Translations under genes and position numbers: made by a program | Notes under the pieces: generated by a model | Database searches by the model: none | What the model was told of the DNA's origin: nothing | The model's input: the letters and a program-made list of their open reading frames with translations, nothing else | Origin: Isoetes taiwanensis | Lineage: Eukaryota; Streptophyta; Lycopodiopsida; Isoetales; Isoetaceae | Assembly (NCBI GenBank): GCA_021234155.1 | Contig: JAJEKV010000054.1 | Location: forward strand, 2,521,702 to 2,585,701 | DNA length: 64,000 nucleotides | Direction: 5' to 3' | Part shown: positions 1 to 10,330 of the stretch, in pieces | How the letters are laid out: each line of letters begins with the position of its first letter | How positions within the stretch are numbered: the stretch's first letter is position 1

Positions 1-516
1 TGATTCGGGCTTTTCAAGAGCACACGCCCGGCATTCCTGCACCAAATCGGGGCCTCCTTCGAGAGTCGGCACGAAATCGATCCGAGTGTCTATATTGGGC
101 CAAAGACCATTGTACTATATATATGAGTAGAGCTAGCACATGAGTTTTAGATGAGTTTTGAGTCTTGTCTCACTTGTTTTTCTCGGTTCGCGAGAGCTCA
201 TGTATCATCATCATTGATATCAAGGAAGCTTATCATTGTTGTCTCATTGTTCTTTTGTTTTCTTTTCCCTTTCCTTTGTTTTCTTGCAAATCCCGCGTGA
301 CATAGTCCCCGGATTCTCCTGTTAGATCCACGGGTCCTCACAGAGGGCTGTCTTGCAGGAGTTCCCCCAACCCAGACCCCAAACAGAATCCAGCGTAAGT
401 TATCCTCACGTGCCCCTAATATGGTCACAAACATGCCTAATTTGAGTAAAGCAAATAATTTATAGTTCCTGTGGCAGAAGCAATTGGGGAAAAGATAGTT
501 TGATCTTAAACTCAAA
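1..516. other. Unassigned AT-rich start of window, possible LTR remnant
   Basis: No gene is supported here. Positions 180-300 have the pyrimidine-rich look of the R-U5 end of a plant LTR: a TATATATA stretch near 117, then a T-rich run with repeated cttttg and tttcctt words. I see no primer binding site, no paired LTR and no coding domain, so this is only a suspicion. Confidence 0.2.
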
Positions 517-790
517 GAAATAAACTTCCTTACATGTTGCCTCCAAAGCACAGAGACATTCTGCAGACCTTGATGTTCTTTTCAAATTGTAAAGATAGAG
601 CTGCAAGATAAAAAGATGGTCAGTGAACCAACAAATCTTTGAAAGAGATGTTTGGAGAAAATAAACTTCCTTACATGTTGCTTCCAAAGCAGCGGGGCAG
701 TCTGCAAATGTTCATGGTCAATCTAAACTGTAAAGATAGACCTGCAAAATAGAAAGATGATCAGCAACTCCAACAAATCTTTGAAAGAGA
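517..790. repeat. Imperfect tandem duplication, period about 141 bp
   Basis: Two adjacent units share the order aaataaacttccttacatg, then ccaaagcagc or ccaaagcaca, then tgtaaagatag, then acaaatctttgaaagagag. The first starts near 517 and the second near 658. They have diverged by substitutions and small indels. No protein is conserved across both units. Confidence 0.75.
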
Positions 791-1036
791 GATGCTTGGA
801 GGAAACATTGTAGAAGTTAGACATAGAATGGCTAGCAACAAAGACGACTACAATAAATTAACTCTTTTGAAATTCAGACTGCAATCCTCTTGCTATCTAC
901 TACTGCCTACATTAAAGCTATGGGTATAACTCATCCTTAGGTTCCGTTTCTCACATTCTAAACACCATTAACACCATTAAGTACATTCGTTGAAACCTTA
1001 TAGTATTTAACAAACTTTAATATACAGTATACAAAA

Positions 1037-1285
1037 ACTTGTACATGCATACCCCACAAACGAGGATCGCTGCGTACGGTCCAGATCAAGGAATAAAGGG
1101 CAAATATGCCCATCCGACAGCTCTCGCTGCCCTACTTAACCCCCCGTGTGAATATGCACCCAAACTAAAGGGGGTTTTAGGGGGATTTAAATTTAAAACC
1201 ATTGAATGTAATGGTTTATGTTAATTAATATTCATGGTAGTTATTTGTTGGAAAAAACATTTTGGGCCCTTCGGGCCCTAACGAA
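1037..1285 (+). repeat. Single arm of a foldback repeat family
   Basis: This segment matches the right arms of the foldback elements near 25.8 and 33.6 kb. Shared words are catccgacagctctcg, ccccccgtgtgaatatgcac and agggggatttaaattta. It ends in the short palindrome gggcccttcgggccc at about 1263-1277, also seen at the outer end of the other copies. Only one arm is here; no inverted partner lies close by. No coding capacity is evident. Confidence 0.7.
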
Positions 1286-1289
1286 TAGA

Positions 1290-2750
1290 ACACGAACTTA
1301 AATTAGCAAATAAACACATATTGCATGAAATTTGTTTGAATATGTTGTTGAACCAATAGTTGTTTTTCATTCAATAAATATTAGCAAGGTTTGTTATTAG
1401 CAGGAAAAACATATGAGATTCCAGAGAATGACATGTTCCATTGGAAGCATTGATTTCGCTGCCTGTGTCAAATAATGTAGATTATTAAATTACACATGAA
1501 TAAGCAAGCTTGTTATGCCTTCAATAACATGCATTTGGTGTTGTAGAAACTTTGAAGGCCTTTCCTGCTCTAGAACGAAGCACTGCACAGTTAATATTTA
1601 GCAAATACACGTGCAAACTCTTTCCTGACTTTGTTTCCAATACTCCTTCACATACGCCTTGGTTTGTGCATAGATGAGATAGAGATGTCGTGGACTTGAT
1701 TCACCAAGTGCCTTGCTAATGTTGAAACTTCAGTCAGTGTCATAAAATAATTTGAACATGTGGCAAAATAGGGTAGAACTAAGGACACATACCATGATCC
1801 AACTTTGGACCTGCTTTGCTAGATCGCCATACATTATTTCTTCAAGAACTATGAAAGAAGCAGCTAGAGTCCCTGGATTTGGATTGAATATATTCAATGC
1901 ACACATACATAGCAAATAGCTATCACATCTTCAACATATCTCCTCATGTGCTAAACCCTGTTAAACCATTTGTATGCTCAAATTCAAGCAAGAGCTGTAG
2001 CAAGGAGATAAGAGGTTATACAATTCCAGATAGGGAATGATGATGGCCATGCATCTGCAACAATAGATTCTCCAAGCGTTGCAGACCCAACAACTCCAAA
2101 CAATGACCACTAATGCTTCTTTGCAAACTGCTATTTCTGATGAGATACGGTCTATAAAACTGGACATGTTAAATTAACTGCTTCACTCTGTTCTGTTCGG
2201 AATTGATCCAATCCAAAACTCGAAAGAGAGAAGTAGGCTTCATGTTGGGCATGGAAACCAAAAGAATGAAGCAAGGTTTAGGTTTAAAGCCTCTTACCAA
2301 ATTCGAAACCATCGCTATATGTTTAAGCTCTACCATTTAGAAACTGCCCAAGACTTCAAAAACGGTGTACCTGGAGGATCTGGACAGGTTTCTCCCCTTT
2401 AGCTATGCCCATTCCAGAGTAAAAGAAGACTCGAACCTCCTTGAGCAGAAGAAACCTGATGAGGAAAAAAAACTGCAACTAAAATCGAGACTTCGCAGCT
2501 ATGATAAAAATCGATGATGTCGCATCCTCCATCCGACAAGACCAACGCAGGCCCGGCCTGCCACTCTGCAGCTCTTCCTGTCATGGGCCCTCTTCCGTAA
2601 AAGCCACGTAGGGGTCGGCCTTGCCTCGAACCCTAAAATATGCCCTTTCGACTCCTGCATGCAAAGGGAGGGTTGTACATATATTTTTCTTGTACATCTA
2701 GACAAATACATGGGTGCTAACCATTAAAAAAGAGCAAAAAATCAATGCAG
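1290..2750. other. Non-coding interval, nothing recognised
   Basis: The interval holds only short frames without recognisable domains, codon bias or splice-consistent structure. I see no tRNA, satellite or terminal repeat. Confidence 0.5.
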
Positions 2751-2751
2751 C

Positions 2752-2890
2752 AGGTATGCGCACTCTAGAAATACTTATTAGTACACTCCATCAGATACAT
2801 TCACCAAATCATAGCAAAACCATAGGAAAAACAATATAAAAATACAAAAGAAACCCCTTGTTATTGTGCTACATATTCATGCCTATAGTT
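2752..2890 (+). repeat. Dispersed repeat, also at 27.7 and 35.5 kb
   Basis: The segment shares the word order tatgcgcactctaga, attagtacat, catagcaaaacc, aaaatacaaaa and ttattgtgctacatatt with 27725-27860 and 35540-35670. The latter two belong to the tandem duplication, so this is an independent third copy that has diverged by substitutions. No coding or terminal features were found. Confidence 0.65.
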
Positions 2891-3900
2891 CTCTTTAAAA
2901 TGCCATAGCATGCGAGCTATTTGCACATGTCATGCGTAAATGCCGTTTGTAAAAAACAGCATGAGACTACATTAAATATTCACACAGTCCTTATTGTAAA
3001 AGCCATGCTCTGAGTTCACACACTTAAGTTCATAAGCTCCATTATTTGAAACCCCTGAAGGCTAGGATCTGTTGCTTTTCAAGGCTCCTCATATCTTGGA
3101 AAAAGCATCTCTTATAGGAAAGCACAAATTCTCAAGGATCCCACTGTATACAATGGATTCATTAGCTGAAGCACCTCGGTACATAAAGCAAAGGAAGGTC
3201 GAGATACAAAGTTTCTTACTAAACCCTCTTAAATGTAGGAAAATGGCAAATATTAAAACATACCGTGGATGTAGATCACTGCCAGCGTCTATACTATGCC
3301 CAGAATGTAAGAGCCCAAAAATACATAAGGGCAGGCAAACTTTAACCTCAAATCTGTAAAAGAACTTTGACCAAGTGCTCATCTTTTCCTATCTAATTTT
3401 TCTATTGCAAAATTTCCACCATGTAAAACCTACATTAGACAACTTTCTACTTTCTTTGGATTTGTAGCTGGCTAAGAATAATAAGCTTCCGTGATGTTTG
3501 CTTTTTATACCTCTACAACCTTCATGCATGCCCAAATAGGCATCACTTTGCTAAAAGAAAATCACTTGCAGAAAGAAGCAGCTACCAAATATTTTTTTCC
3601 CAGTACCTTCTATGATCAAAAGTATTTGGCTTTCTATAGCTAACATGAAACCTCGAGAATAATCTACAAAATGCTTTACTCGAGAACAAATGCAAATGCA
3701 AGGGCGCAACTTTAATTTTTTGAAATGCAACTTAGATGATTTACCACTTCTATAGAATTGATTTGGGCCAGAATGATGATAGAAGCATAGTGATGGACTT
3801 TCAATAGCAATAATTCACACAAATGTGCAATCAACCATACTCTGTCTATATAAAATCAAATCTAAAGGGGTCTATACAAACATCATATGCAACTGGTTTC
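2891..3900. other. Non-coding interval, nothing recognised
   Basis: Short overlapping frames exist on both strands, but none has a recognisable domain. Around 3925-3980 begins a segment similar to 10800-10847 (shared words cattctggct and ccacagctact-like), so the right edge is probably repeat-derived. Confidence 0.4.
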
Positions 3901-3949
3901 TCTAAGTGATGGGCATCCCCATTCACCTGCACATTCTGGCTCCATCCAC

Positions 3950-4923
3950 AGCCAAGCTACTGCCACAAGAGGCTTCAAAGATAGCTATGGGAATATCCTG
4001 GCTTTAAGGCATCCCAAAATTTATAAGAAATGGCATCATCATAGCATCACTCATGTCAAAGATCTATACTCGAATGGACATTTAATTTCCTGGACTAACC
4101 TGAGCAGATTAATTCATGGCACTTCCAGTGATAAATCTATTTACTTTTATTTCAAAAATATTCTTACTAATAACACCAATCTGGTTGAGTGTGGCAATGG
4201 TCTCATTTGGAAAATTAATGGGATCAATAAATGTAAAGTTAGTAAATTTTATGCCAGTCTTAATCACAAGACCAGCCCTGTCAAAGCAAGGATCAAGTGG
4301 TCCATGACAGAGGATGAATGTCTAAGTTTGTTCAAAAATATTTGGAATTCCTATTGCCTTCAAAGGTAAATTATTTTGTCTGATTGATTGCTCAAAAAAG
4401 CCTTCCAATTCTTATCTCATTGTCTAAGAGAAATCCGATCATTCTGCCCGCTTGTCAATCTAACTGCTCTGAAGATGAAACCATGCAGCATATCTTCCAG
4501 TGTCCTAAACTGATTAACTTTTGGAATTGGTTTTACAGCAAATTTGGTCAATATTTCTGTATGCATAATCAGTGTAATTTGCTCAAATGCATTCAAAATA
4601 ATGATGCCTTCAAAAACACAATTATGTTCACTGCTCTCTGGAACATTTGGAAAGCAAGAAATAGGATTGTGCATGGTCATAAAAATTTCTCCATATTTTG
4701 GATTAAGATGAATTTTCAGTTAGATTTAGAAGCTTATGGTACTGCTCACAAAAGTAAATCTGCAGACTCTTATGACAGAAATTGGGATGACATTGGTAAA
4801 TTCATTGGTGGCTTCAGTATTTTTGTTTCACATCTTCATGTTATCAATTCTAATGCCCCTTTCTCTGAAATTTTTGATAGAGTATCTGGAATTTTTCAAG
4901 GGGGAAGGCAGGAACAAATTTGA
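3950..4923 (+). pseudogene. L1-like LINE remnant, C-terminal end of ORF2 (zf-RVT region)
   Basis: Two consecutive frames encode what looks like the tail of an L1-type LINE polyprotein. The second contains CSEDETMQHIFQCP followed by FWNWF and a WNIWKARNRIVHG segment. That order, a Cys-rich finger with an H-x-F-x-C-P pattern followed by a Trp-rich ALWNIWKARN motif, is characteristic of the zf-RVT region downstream of plant L1 reverse transcriptases. A stop and frame change near 4370-4390 separates the two parts. Endonuclease and reverse transcriptase domains are absent, so this is a 5'-truncated copy. The L1-like element at the right end of the window may be a relative, but they do not overlap in sequence. 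Confidence 0.7.
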
Positions 4924-4927
4924 CACA

Positions 4928-5365
4928 ATGCTCAGCTACCATAAACCTACTTTGTATAGCAACAGCACAGGGGTCACAGATTTAAAGCCTCCAGGGCCAA
5001 GTGCAACAGAGGATGAGATCAAACTATATGAGGTCAGGCTTAACAGCAATGAAAGATCATGGGCCAAGATTTACTGTAGAGAGGTCATACAGATGTACTG
5101 CCTGTTCAATTTTCTGTTCATGTATCACTACTCTTTGACAGATAGGCAGCTCAGCAGGTACAGGGAATTGTATTACTCACACAAGATGCTGGCTGACCTT
5201 TATGGTACCCTGCTACTTTTGATGGGAAAGGAGGACATCCATCATTTGATTATGGAGAATGGATCAGAGTATAACAGTTATAAGTTTGGCACAGACAAGG
5301 GTTTCTACTGGGTATACAATTCTATCTTCGATCAGATTATGCACCAAGAGTCACCACTTGCCTAG
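4928..5365 (+). CDS. Unrecognised open frame directly downstream of the LINE remnant
   Basis: An open frame running back to 4736 becomes protein-like from about 4928. The last 140 or so residues have ordinary composition, with alternating charged and aromatic segments (for example REVIQMYCLFNFLFMYHY and KGFYWVYNS), and end at a TAG at 5363-5365. I do not recognise a family. It follows the LINE finger region in a shifted frame, so it may be the frame-broken C-terminus of the same ORF2 or a separate captured fragment. No poly-A or simple-repeat tail marks the LINE end. Confidence 0.35.
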   Translation: MLSYHKPTLYSNSTGVTDLKPPGPSATEDEIKLYEVRLNSNERSWAKIYCREVIQMYCLFNFLFMYHYSLTDRQLSRYRELYYSHKMLADLYGTLLLLMGKEDIHHLIMENGSEYNSYKFGTDKGFYWVYNSIFDQIMHQESPLA

Positions 5366-5595
5366 TCACCTTTCCCAAACTCCACCTTATCTTCCTTTCA
5401 TTTGCCTTCAAATCCTAAACCATTGTTGAACTGCTAATGCTCAACATCTTATCTACTTTTTGTTTAACTTTATGCTCTAGCATTTGGTTGAACATAATGT
5501 TTATGCAGGTTTTTGGACTACACTGGTTGGCACTACACACAGGGGGCAAAGCAGTATTTTTGGTCAACCATAGATTGAATTTTCGGTGTGCTGCA

Positions 5596-5731
5596 CTTTT
5601 TGGGTTGCTCCTAGGGGGGCAAACCCTTGTTTATGTGGGTTTATGGCATATCCTAGGTATATGCTAGAATATATCTAGGATATGCTGATGACTGCTCAAA
5701 ACCTACTATTCGATGTAAAACTCGGTCCACG
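5596..5731 (+). repeat. Small dispersed hairpin repeat, copy 1
   Basis: The segment begins tttttgggttgctcctag, continues aacccttgtttatgtgggtt, and contains the perfect 10-bp inverted repeat catatcctag (5647-5656) and ctaggatatg (5675-5684). It ends with an actgctcaaaac ... gatgtaaaact stretch. Related copies lie at 9603-9650, 50365-50511 (reverse) and 54670-54773 (reverse). It stops 14 bp before the chosen RAD51C-like start codon, so it would supply most of that gene's leader. No coding capacity is seen, and its class is not established. Confidence 0.7.
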
Positions 5732-5744
5732 TTACGGATCCGGG

Positions 5745-8039
5745 ATGCTCCAACCGAAATGGCAGCCTGGCGGAACTCTTCGATCTAAGCTTCAAACTGC
5801 AGGCTTCACAACAATATCATCACTGCACGGACTCACCCCTCTTGATCTTGCTCGAGGTATTGTCACGGACTCACCCCTCTTGATCTTGCTCGAGGTATTG
5901 TCTTCTGCTATATTATAGCTTACAATATTGTAAAAACAAAGATTTATGCCTAGGACCAAGTTCCTTACAAATGCTTTACCTGGTAACTTTTTTCTTGCCA
6001 CGTACTTTAATCCAGAGCATGCCAAGCGGTGCGATGTAGCATGTCATATGGTAGATTATATATCTGTCAGTCGTATTGTCATATTACAGAATGATAGGAA
6101 AAGCCCATTTAAGGCACGTATGCATTTGAAAGGCAATTCTGACCATCTTTATTCATTTTCTTTTGAGATAGATGCTAAGATTTCGCCTGATCAAGCTCTT
6201 AGTGTTCTGAAGCTCATTCCCTCCAACAACTCATTTCTATCAGGTCATATTGAATGTGAGAAAACCATTATATTGTCTTCCACTGCATGCCAAATTATTT
6301 TTATGGATAGGAACTATCTCACATAGGTAGCCTTTTAGAAACAACAAAGACTGCATGGGACCTTTTATGCTATGAGAGACAGAGGAAAACAATAACAACG
6401 TCTTGCAAGGAGCTAGATGAGATCCTTGGAGGTGGTGTTCTATCTCGAGAAATTACTGAAATTTGTAAGGCTTTCTAGTGATGGTTTGCTTTCTTTTTTA
6501 CTTTAAGCTTAGGATTTTAAACTGTTTATCTTACAATGCAGGCGGCGTTCCAGGTATTGGAAAGACTCAACTAGGGCAGTTCTCTGACCATTACTTATAT
6601 GATCTTTGGAGTCACTATTATATCAACTCTGCTCTCATATTTGAAATTTCAGGATGCAGCTTGCAGTAAATGTTCAAATTCCATCAGCAATTGGTGGAGT
6701 TGGTGGTCAGGCAGTTTATATTAGTACTTGAATTTTAGACATTTCATGCATCTGTTGTTAAGTTCAATATGAGCGCTGATTACATGGACAGACACTGAAG
6801 GAAGCTTCATGCTGGAAAGAGTTTTACAAATGGCAGAAGCAAGTATTGCACGTTTGGAAACATTGGGAGCAAACCAAGAAGACGTGCCAAAACTCGAGAT
6901 TGAAACTTTTCTTTCAAACATTTTCTATTTTCGCGTACATGACTAGTTGGCTACTGTGAACACCATGCAGCGATTTCTGGATGACCATAGAAAGGTGATC
7001 CTTCAAGATACTTGTATGTAAAGATACCTATTTTTATAATCGAATCTAGTTGAACAATACAAATTTGAGGGTATTTAAGGTTGATGGGAGCAGTCCATCT
7101 AGCCTGGTAAACATGCATGAAGCTTCCCTAGATTTTATACATTAAGCTATATAGATACATGTAGTGGCTCTGTATCGCAGGTAAAGATTATAATTATCGA
7201 CAGCGTAACATTTCATTTTCGTCAAGATTTTCGAGATATGGCTCTACGGACACGCCTGCTAAACAACTTTGCACAGAAGTTGATGAGCCTTGCTGAGAAG
7301 CATGACCTTGCAGTAAGAAATGTTTTTCTTGATGGTTAATCGTTCCACTTGCTATTTAGTGAAATTGGGCATCCTCCAAGTTAAGGGATTCAGAATGGTT
7401 CTTAAGAAAATGTTTTTTGATTCTTTGCATAGAAGTCATTCCTTATGCAGTTCATTCTTGTTTGTCATTTGTATCCACTTGCTGTTTAGTAAAATTGGAC
7501 ATCCTCCAAGTTAAGGGATTCAGAATGGTTCTTAAGGAAATAATTTCTGATCCCTGAATGTCCCTCTTTGCATAGAAGTCTTTCTCTATGCAGTTCATTA
7601 TTGTTTGTCATTTGTAGCCACATTTTATTTTCAGGTTGAAACCTTATGGAACAGTGATGATTCCGTCATGGTGCAAATTTCTTGTGAATTTTAAGTTGTC
7701 TGTCATGCTTTTCTGACATCATTGTTGTCATTCCTAGGTTGTCCTGATAAATCAAGTAACACAGAGATTGGGAGGCGAGTTAGTTCCAGCTCTAGGTTTC
7801 TGAGTCCTTACTTCAGTTTTTGGATTGCTGAGGTGTTGTAGAATTGATATATTAATGTAGCTTTTTCTGTTATTTCAGGTGAAAGCTGGTCTCATGCTTG
7901 TACCAATCGCCTGATATTATACTGGGTACAGAATACACGATATGCATTTCTGGCGAAATCATCATCACTGCCAAACCGCACTGCCATGTTCTCTGTTACA
8001 TCAGAAGGGATTTGCAGTAACAATGGTGTAATGGCTTGA
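5745..8039 (+). CDS. RAD51C: RAD51C-like recombinase, nine exons, one in-frame stop
   Basis: The gene encodes a RecA-fold RAD51 paralogue, which in plants acts with XRCC3 in the nucleus in homologous recombination and meiotic repair. Inferred exons are 5745-5856, 6172-6243, 6327-6464, 6542-6578, 6653-6723, 6792-6994, 7181-7312, 7738-7795 and 7879-8039. All have GT-AG borders with compatible phases, summing to 984 nt (327 residues), slightly short for the family. The N-terminal helical domain reads [13 protein letters not shown] ... [16 protein letters not shown]. Walker A is GVPGIGKTQ (residues 109-117), Walker B IIIID near 214-218, then FHFRQDF, LINQVT and [15 protein letters not shown]. Codon 195 (6944-6946) is TAG, where relatives have a YTELLA-like stretch, with about two or three residues missing. 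The exon 5/6 junction gives INTEGSF where IDTEGSF is usual. It is either a recent pseudogene or carries a small sequence error. Confidence 0.85.
5826..5901 (+). repeat. Perfect 38-bp tandem duplication over an exon 1 splice donor
   Basis: Positions 5826-5863 and 5864-5901 are identical. Each unit ends in gctcgaggtattgt and so carries the inferred exon 1 5' splice site (GT at 5857-5858, duplicated at 5895-5896). Only the first donor joins in phase to exon 2. Use of the second adds 38 nt and shifts the frame. Confidence 0.9.
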
Positions 8040-9600
8040 AAGAAGCCTGTCTAAATTCCTTGTTGGACAATATGCTACAATTGTTAGAAAATAAACCTAA
8101 GCATTATCTCAAAGCCTGATGTCTGCTATTCAGAGGCTATGTTTCAATAGGCATCCATGGTGTTTAGGTTGCTGACTTCCTTTTAATAAATTTAGATGAA
8201 AAAGTAACAACGTATTTCAATCATACGAAGATAAGCATGATTCTGCCTCTCATACTTTTTTCCATTGTGATACTCTGTAAATCCTTTTCAGAGAAAGGCC
8301 TTAGTTCATGATTTATCTTCTCATGCAGTCTGTAACTATATTAAATCATCTAGGTGCAAGTACTCATGTGGTCTTCAAATCCGTTGCCCGAGAACCCAAA
8401 TTAAGCATCTTGGCATTGATGTGTGATTTCACCCTTGAGCAATGTAATGTGGCTGGACGGTAGGCTAAGAAAAACAAACTTGATGAAAAGAAATCTCGTA
8501 ACATTAGGTAATTTCATGTAAAGAAGGTCAAGCCACAAACAAAATCAAATAGAACCAATGAAAGGTGAATCAAGTTAGGTAAGGCTTGAAAGCTAAGATA
8601 TATCTACAAGATGGGAAGTGAAATTGTAAGCATCTACGCGTAAAAGTGGAATATTTCGACAAAGACTAGACTGGCAAGGAAAGCTTATCGGTCTAGTCGA
8701 GGCCACACATTTTTTATTATTCAGTCGAGGCATAGATTGATATCGCTTATCGGGCTTATATGGGACATCATATCGGGCTTATACGGGACACCAGCACTGA
8801 TAACTAGTTATTAATACTGCCCCAATACTTGTAACTAGAATTACTTGGACTCTCACTTTACACACAAGAGTCCAATAAGGCGTACTTCTATTATTTGAAA
8901 ATCACAAAGAGAAATCAACTTTGAGAATTCAACGAAAATATAGACCAAAGCAACCTACACATGAAGACCACAAATTTTGGACTTAGATAGCATCATGCCG
9001 CACATGCAGATACCTGGAACCAATGCCCGCTTAAAGAAACTAAAAAAACACGCCTATCAAATACTTCATGAAGCTTGGAACTTTGCCTATTCAACAAGAA
9101 TGGACTGTCGCTACCTTTTTTTTTAAGGTCATGCGTTAAAGCTGTTGGAAGGAAAAACCAGCTCAGTGGTTCTCCTGATAGAATGTGCGGGAGCATAGAT
9201 GCAACATGTTCAAACTAAAGATCACCATCACTTGAGGCAATGTCTTGATGCTTGCTTCCTCAAAAAACTTTGGGATGCGGGTGTCCTGGACTGGAATAGG
9301 TCAAGACGGCACACTACCAGCATCAAATTAATCTCGCGCTCATTAGTTAAACTTAACAACACATGCCCCTTAACATTTTTGAGTTAAATTCTTATCTGGA
9401 AGTGGTCTTTGCCATGCCACCATTACCATTTCCTGATTCCGATGTCAAAACAATGATTGGTTTGTTGTAAATCTGAGATTGCACCATGGCCATCCCTGGA
9501 GTTTCGAATGCAATTTTTCAGTTCGTGAATCCAAAAATATGCTTGATGGAATGTAAGTCCCGAAAGCAGATAACAAAAAGAAAAGGAGAAAAAAGAACAC
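8040..9600. other. Non-coding interval 3' of the RAD51C-like gene
   Basis: I see no domain, RNA gene or terminal repeat in this AT-rich interval. It presumably includes the 3' UTR of the RAD51C-like gene, but no polyadenylation signal can be singled out. Short open frames around 9000-9390 have no recognisable content. Confidence 0.4.
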
Positions 9601-9602
9601 AC

Positions 9603-9650
9603 CTTTTTGGGTTGCCCCTAGGGGGGCAAACCCTTGTTTATGTGGGTTTT
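9603..9650 (+). repeat. Small dispersed hairpin repeat, copy 2 (left part only)
   Basis: The stretch tttttgggttgcccctag followed by ggggggcaaacccttg and tttatgtgggttt matches 5596-5643 almost exactly. The hairpin half of the family is missing; the match stops at about 9650. Confidence 0.7.
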
Positions 9651-9903
9651 AGACAAAGATCATAATCACGTCAATCCTAATTGGTCTAGGTACTGAGCTT
9701 TGCAAGCCTCTTCTTGGTCCATGTACAATTCATAAACAAAACAAAACAACACAAAACAAAACCCCACGGGCAAAGCATTAATAAGCCCCGACACATAAAA
9801 TGACCCAATAAAAACCATGAAAACGAAACGACAACAAGAAACATGAAAACACATTTGCGGGCCACCGTAGGGCAACCCTCCGTGTGCAGCAGTTTGTTTA
9901 AAG

Positions 9904-10131
9904 TTGTTGCAGAAGTTGCCTTCAGACCCTAAAGCCCAGTATGTGGGCACAAGTGATGCCTCAGTACAGACACTAGATACAGAATTACAGCCACAGAAGA
10001 AACATTGTGTTGAAGTGGAAGTGCAGACATTGGAAAGGGAACATGTTGAGGTGGGCGTACAGACATCTTCACAATCCCAAGGGGACCAGGAGTCGCAGTG
10101 CCAAGCTAGCAGACAGGGGCAGGCTAGATAA
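9904..10131 (+). CDS. C-terminal fragment of a retroposon ORF with repeated VQT motifs
   Basis: A 75-residue open frame contains three closely spaced motifs, SVQTLD, EVQTLE and GVQTSS, in a Gln/Glu-rich low-complexity context, then ends about 160 bp before a non-LTR-type 3' terminus. I do not recognise the family. The position suggests the end of the last ORF of a 5'-truncated retroposon. Isolated VQT or TQT triplets can bind dynein light chain LC8 in other proteins, but that is only a resemblance. There is no evidence that this fragment is expressed. Confidence 0.4.
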   Translation: MLQKLPSDPKAQYVGTSDASVQTLDTELQPQKKHCVEVEVQTLEREHVEVGVQTSSQSQGDQESQCQASRQGQAR

Positions 10132-10330
10132 TTTTAGAAGCATAAATTTACCACTAGCATTGGGATTATCTTATCTTATTCTTGGTAGCCTTTTGTTATT
10201 TGGTTATTGTGTTTGGTGATGGGGCCTAGTCCCCAGGTTTTAGATGGGTTGTTGCCCTTGCATGTGCCGTCCCATAACCCGTTGGGTTCCCGTGGACGTA
10301 AAAATTCATCTTATCTTATCTTATCTTATA
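10132..10330 (+). mobile_element. Retroposon 3' terminus with (TTATC)n tail
   Basis: The stretch cccgtggacgtaaaaattc at about 10289-10307 is followed by tandem ttatc units to about 10330. The same arrangement, gtggacgctaaaaacc and then ttcta units, ends the LINE copies near 20.6, 22.3, 28.4 and 30.15 kb, and a similar end closes the SINE at 39.6 kb. A non-poly-A, short-unit tail of this kind is typical of some LINE clades. No target site duplication could be identified. Confidence 0.65.

Noticed and set aside
198-551. 117-codon minus-strand frame as a gene
   Set aside because: It has no domain and an odd composition, and it crosses a tandem repeat. It is better explained as chance.
4384-5365. 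Intact host gene made of the two overlapping frames
   Set aside because: The first frame clearly carries LINE zf-RVT motifs, so the host-gene reading is not supported for that part.
9666-9950. 94-codon minus-strand frame as a membrane protein
   Set aside because: Its hydrophobic look comes from low-complexity aaacaaaac repeats on the plus strand, and it overlaps a retroposon end.
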